Positions 12,139-23,051 of a DNA stretch of 64,000 nt are shown here, piece by piece. The first letter of the stretch is position 1. Each line of letters starts with the position of its first letter. This stretch comes from Zasmidium citrigriseum (lineage: Eukaryota > Ascomycota > Dothideomycetes > Mycosphaerellales > Mycosphaerellaceae): contig NHNW01000005.1 in the NCBI GenBank assembly GCA_002786025.1, positions 434,001 to 498,000 on the forward strand. Reading direction: 5' to 3'. Position numbers and translations under genes: made by a program. Under the pieces are notes generated by a model. The model was not told the DNA's origin. It saw only the letters and a list, made by a program, of their open reading frames with translations, and searched no databases.

Positions 12139-12987
12139 TGTTGCTCCTTGGCCCTATGTCGATGTTGGAAGCTCGTGGGAGTAAGGCTTTCCGCTGTATG
12201 TTTGCGGCACAGCAAGCAAACAAGAAAGGTACCGCACACTTCAACACACAAACAATGCCTCACTCTTCGCCAGCCAGCCGACAGTCTTGCTGTAGCTCCC
12301 TCCGCACCTCGGCCGTGAATGCGACCACTTGTCTGGCCACCAACACTGGGATCGATGGAAGCCACAAGAAAATCCACCGCCAACAAACCGACTACTCGTT
12401 TAGTCCACTGGCACTAAAAATCAAATCAGGGCCCAACAATAGCGACATGTGTCCGCCGACGAGGCAAAGTGTCATGTAACGCTTTCTAGCGGGAGAGCGT
12501 GGGTGCTTGCTTGGATGCAGTTGAGCATCTGGAATTGTTGATGTCGCAGGGCATGATGCGGCCATGCAGGGCCCACACAAGCTACGCCATCATCATCGCC
12601 CGCAGGTCGCAAGCAGGGGACAGCGCCACGCATGCAAGATGAAAGACGCCGTGGCTTTCGGCTGCTGTCCACACTAGGCAGGTACACTTTCCCGACTCCC
12701 CACTCCCATGTACACAGCTGCTAGTTCTCACATGAGTCTGTCGATCGCTGTTGGCAAATGCAAATGTCCGTCCCAAACACACCATCATCAAAATCCCTGC
12801 TTCACTGCAACGCAAACACGAAGTCTGCGAAACCGAGTCTCGAGATCCACACCAAACCCACGACCGCCGCTAAGACAACCTGGCCATTACGCCGGCGGCG
12901 TTCCTAAACGCGCACCGCATGGATGTGCTTCGAAAAACATCCGACGGCGTGGGCGGTGGGTCTGAACAAGGCAATTTTTTATCAATC

Positions 12988-12996
12988 TTATCTGAT
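12988..12996 (-). promoter_or_regulatory. Iron-GATA factor site ATCAGATAA
   Basis: TTATCTGAT on plus, an exact ATCWGATAA on minus, about 850 bases upstream of the SidA-like ATG. Confidence 0.55.
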
Positions 12997-13804
12997 CACG
13001 CCAACTCCACGCCTAAACTCTCTCCCCTCCCATTCCCGACTCATGTCCGGAGACGAATGTTTCTGTGTGACTACTACGAAACTCTAGACGAGGAAATCTC
13101 TGCTTTGGTCTGCATTGGACTCAGCGGCTAGAGAATTGTGTGATTTGGTTGTCTTGGATGGCTCCGAGCTCGGCGAGGGTGCGTTGACTGTCGGGTCGGG
13201 TCAATTTCGTTCAATGTTCATGCAAGAGCGCTCATGGGGATGCTGTTCACGTGAGAACACTCGAGAGAAGCACCGCCGATGGCGACGTCTTTGCAGCGAG
13301 CATCTCCATCATAGAAGAACAATCCAGCAGGATGACAAGGCGTCATCATGCGCTCAGCCGCGCTTCTCTTGCTGTACTCATCCGGTCGGCAAGCAAGCGA
13401 GTTTGAGGGGATCTGCGTTTGTGTTCAGGAAGCGTCTCTTACTGTATTCTGTGAGACTGCTAATGCAAGCCTCGCCAATAGCTCCTTGTGACCAACAAAG
13501 ACTCTCCACTACATTACCGCACCTCTTTTTACGGCTCTCCTCGTTCAAGTAGTGTTTTTGGCGATCGATGTGTAGAGTTGCTGATCGTCGAAGCCAAGCA
13601 CATGGCAAAAGGTACTTCTGTGTCTGGTCAGATCCGGTCGAAGTATAGTCAGTAGGCTGCAGTGGTGGACATCTCCAACAGGGACCTCGGCCCTTAGTGC
13701 TGTGGTATTATCGCTCGTGGCGTTGATGGTCAGTCGTTGTTAGCCGGTCGTAGTTCGAAGGTACGAGGTGAGGTGAAGTTAAGATATGGCTTCGGCATAT
13801 GTCC

Positions 13805-13813
13805 TTATCAGAT
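13805..13813 (-). promoter_or_regulatory. Iron-GATA factor site ATCTGATAA
   Basis: TTATCAGAT on plus, an exact ATCWGATAA with W=T on minus. It lies in the gene-free stretch between the SidA-like and MaoC genes. Confidence 0.5.
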
Positions 13814-14490
13814 CCAATCCTTACACTCACGCTTGTGACGGCGGGCCGGAGAACCATATCCACAGTCTTGTCCATCGGCATGTCTGTCGTCACAGATGGC
13901 CCGGCAGTTGATAGAGCTATCTTGCAACTCCAACAAAGTGGTCGTCCTTCCCGAGCCTTCGTCACGCGTTCACTGATCAGGAGTTCGTCGGCTGCGGTGG
14001 AGGATAAGGATAAGGCTGCGTTGCATGAACGCATCCACAACGAAGCTCTTGATCTGCGAACGACAAGATAAGTACCATGTTGCACACGTGGTCACTGGAG
14101 CATAGCGTTCATTCATCGTTTGAATCGCGGATCTTGGTAGATAGGAGACGGCGGCCGGGTTAATGGTCATTCACTTCATACTATGTGGAGCACATGTGAC
14201 GATCCACTGTCTGGCCTTGGTATTTTCGTGTGAGGTTGGCCAATCATGGACTGAGTGATGACTTCGGTATCTGATCGACTATGCTGTCTCTCATAAAGTT
14301 GTGTCATTCGTCGATGTAGGGAGTGGATTCAATGTGAGGCTGCGGCACAGCAAGCCACCATGGATTAAACCACAATGCATTGTATGAGTCTATTCAAAAG
14401 CTAATCTCAACGTCAACTCGTGGAACTATCGAGATTGCAGTCATGAATGCTCTGATCTCGAGTCGCAAAGACCTTTCAAGTCTTCCATCT

Positions 14491-15547
14491 TCAAAGTCTT
14501 CCTTTCTCTCTAGTATCAGGAGACAAGATCGCAATGCCCTTATCGAGCACAACTCTTCCGCCAACCTTCGCTGTGAATCTGATCTCCCCTTCGCCGCAGT
14601 CCCACATCTCAATCTCAAGAACATCATTAGGTCTCACAGGCGCTGCGAATCTGGCTCGGAAGCTCTTCAGAGCTCGCGGTTGACTACTGGCAAATGTAGC
14701 CAATATAACTCGACTCGCCACATTCCAGCTATACAAGCCATGCATGATCGGTGTTGGCTGAACGACCGCAGCTTCCACCTTCGTCGCATGGAGCGGATTG
14801 TAGTCGCCATTGAGTCGATATAGCAGATGTGCATTCTTCGGGATCTCATGTCGATGCGTCTTCGTCGGCGGTGTGTTTACAGGAGGCGAAGGTGCAGGGA
14901 CAGGAGCGGCACCATTCGGACCTCCCCAACCTCCTTGACCCATGAATACTGCTGTCTCGGACATTCTGGTGAAGATGGCTTCTTGTTTCCTCCCGCCGAT
15001 CGCTGACAGCGACTTGGACATTTCGATGAGCTGATGCTCGGTCTGGACGATGGTGCCTTTGCCTGCGCCTTTGTCCCAGACACCGATCACTCGGCTGCGG
15101 ATCGCAAAGTTGCGGTTCGAACTTGAAGTTGGGATTGGTCTGAGGTGAATGTCAGTCCTAGTCAACGGAGTGCTTGGACGTGACTGACAGCAGTTGCTCA
15201 AAGGTCCGCTCGCCATCTACCACCCGCTCAATGTCCAAAGCCGGAAATCCATTGATGAATCTTTTCGGCGGAGTCAGGTGCTTCGTGAAGTGACGCTTAA
15301 AGGATGATGTCGTAGTGTAATCGTGCTTGAAAGTGAGGACTATCGGGTATGTCGGAAAGGGCGAGAATGAAGGGTGGAGTTCCTGCCTCACATGTCACCT
15401 TCACATCCACTTTCCAAGGTATCTGTGGCTTACATAGAGAAAGTGCAACTCCGAAGGCTCACAGCCAATGCTGTTCGCGAAAAGCAGCAAATCTCGCTCG
15501 TTCCACGACACCGGCTTCAGAGGATATTCGTAGAGAATCTCAGTCAT
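14491..15547 (-). CDS. MaoC-like / hydratase-2 hot-dog dehydratase
   Basis: Three exons: 15547-15434, 15382-15189 and 15139-14491, giving 318 aa. The introns are 51 bases (GTAAGC...GGCAG) and 49 bases (GTCAGT...CTCAG, a weak donor). The N-terminal hot-dog half contains LHPSFSPFPTYPIVL. The C-terminal half has the hydratase-2 motif YRLNGDYNPLH, with the catalytic Asp and His, followed by PTPIMHGLYSW. Family members hydrate or dehydrate (3R)-hydroxyacyl-CoA, often in peroxisomes. In Aspergillus, SidH, a crotonase-fold hydratase unrelated to this one, dehydrates mevalonyl-CoA; here the MaoC enzyme may fill that place. The protein ends GRL, which is not a standard PTS1. It lies 250 bases downstream of the SidF-like gene on the same strand. 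Confidence 0.85.
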
Positions 15548-15797
15548 GTCGACTATCGGCGGCCGAGTATTGCCACGTGTGCAAGCGAAGTGAAGTCAAG
15601 AGAATCTCAACAGGTTGGGGAAGTGCCTGGCTTTATACGCATCCTGATCCCGGAGCTCCAGGATCTGGGGTATAAAGTGGATCTCATGATACGAGGAGAA
15701 TGCGGATGGAGTGAATTGACGAACGCCTTTGCAATGAAAACGTCCTGTCGCCGCCTTTGAACGACTTTTTGGTTAAAATATCCCAAGGTATCCAATT

Positions 15798-17212
15798 TTA
15801 CAGCTTTGCAAACAGCTTGATTCCCGTCCCACCGACATTCGTCTCCCCATCAAAATGCAAAGGACACAGCTGGAAGAATCGCTCCCTTCCCACTTTCATG
15901 CAAGCGCTCCTCTTGTGTGTCAAGTCCACGTACTTCATGACGCCAAAACCACACATCAAGTCGTAGCTCAACACCGTGCTGTTCGTCATCTTGGGCTCGC
16001 CGATCACATACTGCGTTCGAGGCTCGTCGAGGAAAAGGTAGTGGATGATGCTGGACCACCATGCTGAGACTCGGTGCTTGCCGCGGAATCTTGTGTCTCC
16101 CACGAGAGAGTGTCGGCCTCGGTCGAAGTCGCCTGCGTCGGCGTAGACGCCGAAGTGATCCTCCTACATGTAAAGATCAGTCTCACATTCTCCTAGTCTT
16201 CTGCAACCGTTCCCGAACTTACCTTGCCCCAGTAGATCTCGTAGTATGCAAAGAACGTATCATCGAATTTCGCCAATACCGTCATCGTATGTGCGTCTTC
16301 GTGCAGCTTCCGCAAATATTCTCTGTGCTGTTCCAGCGTTCCCGTCTCATTCCATCCAGCCGCCACAAAGGGATCGTTTTGCCATTGGTTGAATAACCGC
16401 AGATGTTCGTCATTGTTGTAGTCGAGGGCGTACATGCTGAAATGCTCGTCTAGGTGAGGAATATACCTGCTGTAAATGATGGATCCTGGAGCTGGCTTTT
16501 GCGGTCTTCGTGGGTGGAAAGCGTGGACTCGCTCATTGGGGAATTTGCAGCTTGCTGTGTAATCGAGCGGTTGAAGAGGGAAGGTAGCAAGCTCTCTGCC
16601 GGATACTTGGTTGGTGTCTGGTGCCCAAACTGGGCGAGGGCCGAAGGGACACCCAGCGCCTTGCCAGAAGGTACTTCGCAGAAGGACCAACTCGTCCACG
16701 TAGGCATCTGGATCTGTACTGGGCTTGCCTTCTGGCACAGGGTGCTGGCATGCGAGATGGACTGCTTTCAACTCATCCGCCAGTTGTTCTCTCCCAAGGC
16801 CCACCAAACCTAAGCGGAAATACTCCAGCTCTGGTCGCAGCGAGAAAAGAGCGTAGATGACGAGCCACACCTGGCCCATAGTTGGCGCCAAAGGTTCATT
16901 CCACACAAAGTCGGCTTTGGGAGCTCGCCTCACTCGGCCCCAGAAGAAGTTGTTGGATTCGGGAGGAAGCTGGTCTTCTCTTTGATCATGCACAGGGTTC
17001 GAGAAGCAGACATTGCTGTGCAGCTGCTCTGGCGGTGATTTGGCATCTTGCTGTGTGGGAGTCTTTCCCGACTTGCGAGGCTCGTAGCGAATCTGGAGGA
17101 GCTTGGTGCCGTAGCGAGTAGGTGCCTGGTTGTTGCTCACTTCGTAGATACGGTAGGTGGTGAGATACGGGTGTGGCAGACGGATGGTCGCCGGTAGCGT
17201 TAATGAAGACAT
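15798..17212 (-). CDS. N5-hydroxyornithine acyltransferase, SidF family (GNAT fold), C-terminal AKL
   Basis: Exons 17212-16223 and 16163-15798 join to 451 aa, close to the size of Aspergillus SidF (about 460). The intron is GTAAGT...TGTAG. The ATG sits in CCACCATG. The C-terminal acetyltransferase domain shows [17 protein letters not shown], then [36 protein letters not shown] and [11 protein letters not shown], the last being the acyl-CoA binding region. The protein ends AKL, a peroxisomal targeting signal like that of the acyl-CoA ligase. Known SidF moves anhydromevalonyl from CoA to N5-hydroxyornithine in peroxisomes. An acetyl-transferring SidL-like role is the alternative. It is divergent from the ABC transporter across a 0.78 kb promoter carrying one iron-GATA site. 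Confidence 0.9.
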
Positions 17213-17994
17213 GGTGGTGGTGGGAGAGTTGGAACAAGAGAAAGACAGACTCCTCACCTTCGGCAACAAACAACCAAGGTCCAGTGCTACTTGCAAAGAC
17301 AGAGCTTGCCGTCCCCGCCAATGCCTCGTTTGGTCGTTTGGCGCCGGCGTGCGTGTCGTGATGAAAAGCAGCTCGATCAGAAGCCGACGTCGCACACGCG
17401 TTCACGTCACGCTGCACATGGGGCCATGTACACAAGAGCCACAAAGGGCCGTGGTATACGAAGCGGCAGATGGTGCGATGACGATTGTGGTATCTGATCC
17501 GTCATTACCGAGCAAGAGCTCCTGCCCCACGCCGTACGCGAGCCAGGTGGTCTGTGGGCTCCAATCAAGTGAATGTGTGGACACGCCCAGTGAGCGCTAC
17601 TGCAGAATCGTTCCATCAGATAAAATTTTTCCTTTTCCACGCCCAGCAGATCGACAATCAGATATGGTCGGGCCGCGCAGGCTGGGATCAGGGGTGGTGC
17701 GCCCGAGGTTCCATCGTGAAGCTTGCAAGCGTGCATCGACGGATGATCAGCTTGGCGGCCGCTTGCTCGTCTTCGTCGTGCCATTCATGTGTCACTGCCC
17801 GCTAGCTGTTGCCCACCGACATCACTCAAGCGTCCGGCGGCAGTCGCTACGCTGAAAAATTACTGCGGGATGCCCTTGGCGCTAGCGCCGATGCCGCCGC
17901 CGTCACATGATCTGGTGGCCGGTGGCCCAGAGGCAAACATGTCGTCGACTTCACTGTCTGGACGCGGCCGTGGGGATTCGCAGGCGCCGCAACC
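17213..17994. promoter_or_regulatory. Divergent promoter between SidF-like gene and ABC exporter
   Basis: 782 bases with no gene. It holds one exact ATCWGATAA at 17615-17623 and two 8-of-9 matches (17490-17498 on minus, 17657-17665 on plus) within about 180 bases. Confidence 0.65.
17615..17623 (+). promoter_or_regulatory. Iron-GATA factor site ATCAGATAA
   Basis: Exact ATCWGATAA near the middle of the divergent SidF-like/ABC promoter, flanked by two near-matches. Confidence 0.6.
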
Positions 17995-20900
17995 ATGGGC
18001 TTCACGTTCAGAAAGAAGGCAAGCACGAAATACAGTATCTTCAGTAAACCAGAGCTAACATTTCTTTCAGCAATCCAAGCCCGAGGAGAATGGCGTCGAG
18101 AAGGAGCCCTTCGTCAAGCAGGCCACTGTCTGGTTCCGCCTGCTGCTCACCCCGGGCTACACCACCTGGGACATGCTCCTCCTGACTGGAGGCGCCATAG
18201 GATCCATTGCTGCTGGAGTGCCATTCCCTCTGCTGGGTATTCTTTTCGGTCAACTCATCGATAATGTCAACTCGTCCTCGTGTGCCGAATCCGCGGGCAC
18301 CGATACTTCTGCTCTGCAAGATTCGGTGCGGCAGAAGGTGCTCTATGTCATCTATGTCACCATCGCCAACTGGTGCTTCATCTACCTTCACACCACATGT
18401 TGGTCCATGTTCGGAGAGCGCCTGGTCCGCCGACTGAGAGAACGCTATTTGCGCAGTCTTTTGCGACAAGAACTCGCCTTCTTCGACGAGCTGCCGGCTG
18501 GCGATGTCTCTTCAAGACTATCCAATGATCTCGAGCAAATCCAAGCGGGCACCTCAGAGAAAGTCGGCATCGTCATCAGCAGCATCTCATACTTTGTTGC
18601 TGCCTACATCGTCGCCTTCCTAAAGTCTGCCAAACTGGCTGCAATCTTGGTGTCTCTTGTGCCAGCGTACTTCCTGATGTCATTCGTTGGAGGCCACTTT
18701 ACTAAGAAGTACACTGGCAATGTTTCCGACGAGATTGCGAAAGCTACTTCGATCGCCTCCGAGGCTCTGAACAAGCTCAACATTGTCCATGCATTTGGTG
18801 CCGGTCGTCGACTGGAAACCAAGTTTGCCGAATACATCGGACACGCCCGCACCGAAGGCATCAAGAAGACAATCACTTCTGGAGTTCAGCTCGGTCTGCT
18901 GTACTTCATTGCGTACTCCACAAATGCGGTCGCATACTGGCAAGGAAGCAGAACGATTGCTGAATCCGTAGAGTCTGGCTCAGGAGGTGCAGCTGTCGGT
19001 GCTGTGTACACTGTCATTTTTGTCCTTATCGATGGTAAGAACCCGTTGCTTTGTATGTCTTGCCATCACTGACTTACACGCTCAGCTTCTTTCATTCTCA
19101 GTCGTATTGCCCCATTCATGCAAATCTTCGGGACCGCAGCCGGAGCCTCAGAGAAGCTGAACAAGGCCATCGTGAGACCATCTCAAATTGATGGCACCGA
19201 CAAATCGAACGGACGCCGTCTGGACTCAGTCAAGGGCAGCATCGAGTTCGAGAATGTATCGTTCGCCTACCCAAGCCGTCCCGATACGCTCGTCATCAAA
19301 GATCTGTCCATGTCCATCCCAGCTTACAAACACACGGCAATTGTTGGTCAGTCAGGAAGTGGAAAGTCGACCGTTGCAGCACTTCTCGCTCGTCTCTATG
19401 ACCCCAAGGAGGGCAATGTCAGACTTGACGGCGTCAATGTTCGGGAGCTGAACGTGGCTCACCTGCGAGGACAGATTGGAGCCGTTCAACAGGACCCAGC
19501 GCTTCTAGATCGATCTATTCTGGAGAACATTGCACATGGTCTGATCAACTCCGAGGCCCCTCAGGATCAGATCGACGCTGTTTTGCACGGCCAGATTGCA
19601 GACTTTGCAGAGAAGGTGCGCAAGTCTGGAGCATTCGAGGACACCCTCACGTCGCAGCCTGCAGCTGTGCAAGCCGTCATTGAGAGAGTAATGAAAGCGG
19701 CTACCATCGCGGATGCGACTGGCTTCATCAGCCGTCTCGATCACGGTGTCGCAACTTTGGTCGGTTCCGCGGGTAATCAGTTCAGTGGTGGACAGAAGCA
19801 GAGAATTGCACTTGCTCGAGCAATGATGCGCGATCCCAAGATTCTCCTCCTCGATGAAGCTACCTCTGCATTGGACTCCCGCAGTGAACGCCTGATCCAG
19901 GGTGCGCTTCAAGAAGCATCCAAAGGCCGTACGACCATCTCGATTGTCCATCGTCTGTCTACCGTCAAAGATGCCGACAACATTATCGTGATGCGTAGCG
20001 GAAAGATCTTGGAGCAGGGCTCTCACGCTGAACTTATTGCCGCCGATGGAACATACGCCAGCATGGTTCGACTACAGAACGTGAGCAAGCATGAAGGGGC
20101 AGAGGCACTTGGGCAAGAAGGCGTTGAGTCCGAGGACGACATCTCATCTGGAGAAGCTCGGTCAAGTGATGACACTTTCGAAAAGGAGAAGAGCAAGACC
20201 GAAGAGACCCCAATGCCGGGCGAGACACTTCCTGGAGAGAGCGAGAAAGTCCTTGCCGACCCGCCCAAAGACGAAAAGGAAGGCAAACGATTCTTCTTCT
20301 TCAAGAAGAAGGAAAAGGCCAAAGACGACAAGATTACCAGCAGTCGAGGCGTCTTGTCCACACTTCGTGGCATGGGAACTTTGACACGCTCGCAGGCACT
20401 CTTCCTCCTGGTCGCCTTCACTGCATCGGCCATCGTGGGAGGTTCATACTCTGGTGAAGCTGTCATCTTCGGTCACACTGTCAGCAGCTTCAGCTCTTGC
20501 AACGCCGCGTCTGCCATCCGATCTGCCGGTTCTTTCTGGGGTCTCTTGTACTTCATCCTTGCCATCATCGAATTCTTCGCCAACCTGTTCATGGCTGGAA
20601 CCTTCGGTCTTGTTGGGGAGAACACCCTATACAAAGTCCGCATCCTCTCATTACGCACTTTGCTCGGCCAGGATGTCGACTGGCACGAATCTGACGGGAG
20701 AGATCCTGCCGGACTGTTGTCGTACATCACCAGCGACACGCAGGCTCTGGCCGGTCTGACCGGAACAGTACTGGGTACACTCTTCTCTGTCATTGTGAAC
20801 AGTGTGGCGGGCGTTGCTTTGTCTCTCGCCATCGCATGGAGAATCGCAATTGTCTTGCTGGCTTGCGTGCCCGTCTTGCTTGGTGCTGGAATCATGCGAC

Positions 20901-22236
20901 TGCGATGCTTTGCCAAGTTCCACGAGAAGCACGCAAAGGCATTTGCGAGCGCAACTGGATACGCTACTGAAGCTGTTAACTCGATCCGCGTCATTTCTAT
21001 CTTCTCGCTAGAAGAAGAGGCCGTCAACGTGTATCACCGCTCCCTCAAAGCGCCGTACGAGGAAACTTTGAAGATGCTTCTGTGGAGCAATGCCTGGCTT
21101 GCATCTGCATACAGCGTCAGCAACTTGGTGTATGCGCTCGCATACTGGTGGGGTACACAGAACATTATCCAAGGGAGATACTCACAACAGGCATTCTTCA
21201 TCGTGCTGCCTGCCATGTTGTTCAGCGCTCAGACCTGTGGTCAGCTGTTCGCCCTCGCACCGGACTTTTCGAAGTCGAAGCTGTCTGCTGCCAGGATTCT
21301 TGACCTTCTAGATGTCGGCAAGAAGTCAATGACCGTCTCCGACAAGGCAATCAAGAAAGGTCCATACAAGGATGACGACTTCGGCGGCGAAAGAGATGTG
21401 GAGGCAAGTCACTCTAATCTTGAGAAGCCAGGCCAGGGCGGTATTCGCGTGCAATTTGAAGGCGTCGAATTCTCATACCCTTCGAGGCCGGATTCCAAGG
21501 TGCTCAAGGGGCTTGATATCGATGTCAAGCCTGGTCAGTTCGGTGCCCTCGTCGGACCCAGTGGTGCTGGCAAGTCCACTATCATCTCACTGGTCGAGCG
21601 CTTCTACCGACCTTCAGCTGGCAGAGTCACTCTTGATGGGCGCAATGTGAGCGACTTCTCCGGAGCTGACTTCCGAAATGACATTGCTCTTGTGCCGCAA
21701 GAGAGTGTGATGTTTGAGGGCACTCTCAAGTTCAACTTGTCCTTGGGAGCGAGGCCAGATCAAGAGGTCACTGATGAGGAGATTGAAGCGGCCTGCAAGC
21801 TGGCACATATCCATGACACCATCATGGAGCTGCCAGATAAGTATGAGACGAGGTAAGTGGTGTCTTCCCAAAACTAGCTGCAATTGTACTAATACATCTC
21901 AGATGCGGACCCAACGGCAACCAGTTCTCGGGAGGTCAGAGACAACGTATCTCCATTGCAAGGGCACTGCTACGGAAGCCACGATTATTACTGCTGGACG
22001 AGAGTACCTCGGCGCTGGATAGTGAGAGCGAGAAGATGGTCCAAGATGCTCTCGAGAACGTCCGCAAAGGCATCACTGTCATCGCCATTGCACACAGGCT
22101 TCACACCATTGAGAAGGCTGACAGGATCTTCGTGATTGAGGAGGGACGATGCACAGCGAAGGGAACGCATCGGGAACTGCTGCGAGACTCCGAGACATAC
22201 CGGACGAATGCTCTGCACCAGGTGCTTGGAGATTAG
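17995..22236 (+). CDS. Full-size ABC-B (MDR-type) transporter, probable siderophore exporter
   Basis: Four exons: 17995-18018, 18071-19034, 19086-21852 and 21903-22236, giving 1,362 aa. The first intron has a GC donor (AAG/GCAAGC) with GCTAAC and TTTCAG near its end. The layout is TMD1-NBD1-TMD2-NBD2. NBD1 has [17 protein letters not shown] and [14 protein letters not shown]2 has [17 protein letters not shown] and [11 protein letters not shown], so both ATP sites look intact. A charged linker of about 80 residues (20100-20340) with FFFFKKKEK joins the halves. This type exports amphipathic compounds using ATP. Aspergillus SitT and Ustilago Fer6 are ABC transporters in siderophore clusters, so export of the product or an intermediate is likely; self-protection or uptake is possible. 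Confidence 0.92.
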
Positions 22237-22645
22237 GGAATTGATACCACTGCATTATATTAATAAAAGTTCTTGCCGGCAGCACCTCAGATGCCACCTT
22301 AGAAATCTCCAACATGGCTTACCCTTCTAAGGACAGCACATTCACGAACACACATGACAAGCTTCAATTGACGCCTCGTATAGTCACCCAGCGGTCTGGA
22401 TTCCGGCCTCCAACAAAGTTCTTGGTGGCATGCACCGAATCTTGCTAGAGCTCTGATCGATCGATGCCATCTCGAAATCCTCCGGTCAATGATTGGTACG
22501 ACTGACATCACTGGAGCTTGTTGCGGGCAAGCTTCTCGACCAAGCATTTAAACCACGACTACCCAAAGCTTGGCCAGTGCAGCGAATGTAAAGGGTGGAC
22601 GTCATCTTCCTCTCTCACATCTCACCATTTCCACTCTAGATCATC
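22237..22645. other. Intergenic region
   Basis: 409 bases after the ABC exporter and before a small gene on the same strand. No gene or repeat seen; it probably marks the right edge of the siderophore cluster. Confidence 0.5.
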
Positions 22646-22965
22646 ATGCCTGAGGTGAGGGAGTCCTTGGAACAGCCAGGAGGCTCTAGCTGACATGAGC
22701 GGAGACACAGCAAGAACTCAGTCCGGAGGACAAGAAGATCCTCGAGGATGCTCACAAGAACCGTGACAATCCAGAGCATCCAGCTCACAAGGACCATCCC
22801 AAGGTACGAGGGCATCAGAGTACGAGACAAGGACTGCAAGCTAATAGCCTCGAACAGCATCACGAGTTTCTGAAGAGCATCCCGCAACGACTGGGAGGAG
22901 CAGCCATCTTCGGTGCCGGTGCAACAGCAGGTGCCGATCTTGTCAATGGGATGATAGGGAAATAG
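22646..22965 (+). CDS. Small hypothetical protein, 69 aa, three exons
   Basis: Exons 22646-22654 (only three codons), 22711-22803 and 22858-22965. The splice sites are GTGAGG/CACAG and GTACGA/AACAG, and the frame closes exactly on TAG. The middle is charged and His/Pro-rich (NRDNPEHPAHKDHPKHH). The C-terminus is a Gly/Ala-rich, mildly hydrophobic stretch (LGGAAIFGAGATAGADL), perhaps a membrane or helical segment. I do not recognise a family. The clean splicing and reading frame make it likely to be real. It lies just outside the siderophore cluster with no evident link. Confidence 0.6.
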
Positions 22966-23051
22966 GCAGCATTAATCGCACGAGGATTGAATTGAACGGT
23001 CATGATACTCCCGATACCTGAACGCCAGCGACAAAGTATTGTTCATGCAGC

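Larger units (their letters stand above)
12139..14490. promoter_or_regulatory. Long gene-free region upstream of the SidA-like gene
   Basis: 2.35 kb between the SidA-like start and the 3' end of the MaoC gene. The open frames here (for example near 13115 and 13799) are short and unlike known families. It holds two exact ATCWGATAA sites (12988 and 13805) and one 8-of-9 match at 14267-14275. A small unrecognised gene or ncRNA cannot be excluded. Confidence 0.55.

Noticed and set aside
13115..13552. 145-codon open frame upstream of the SidA-like gene
   Set aside because: Starts at a plausible position but has no domain, and its composition is like non-coding DNA; not enough to call a gene.
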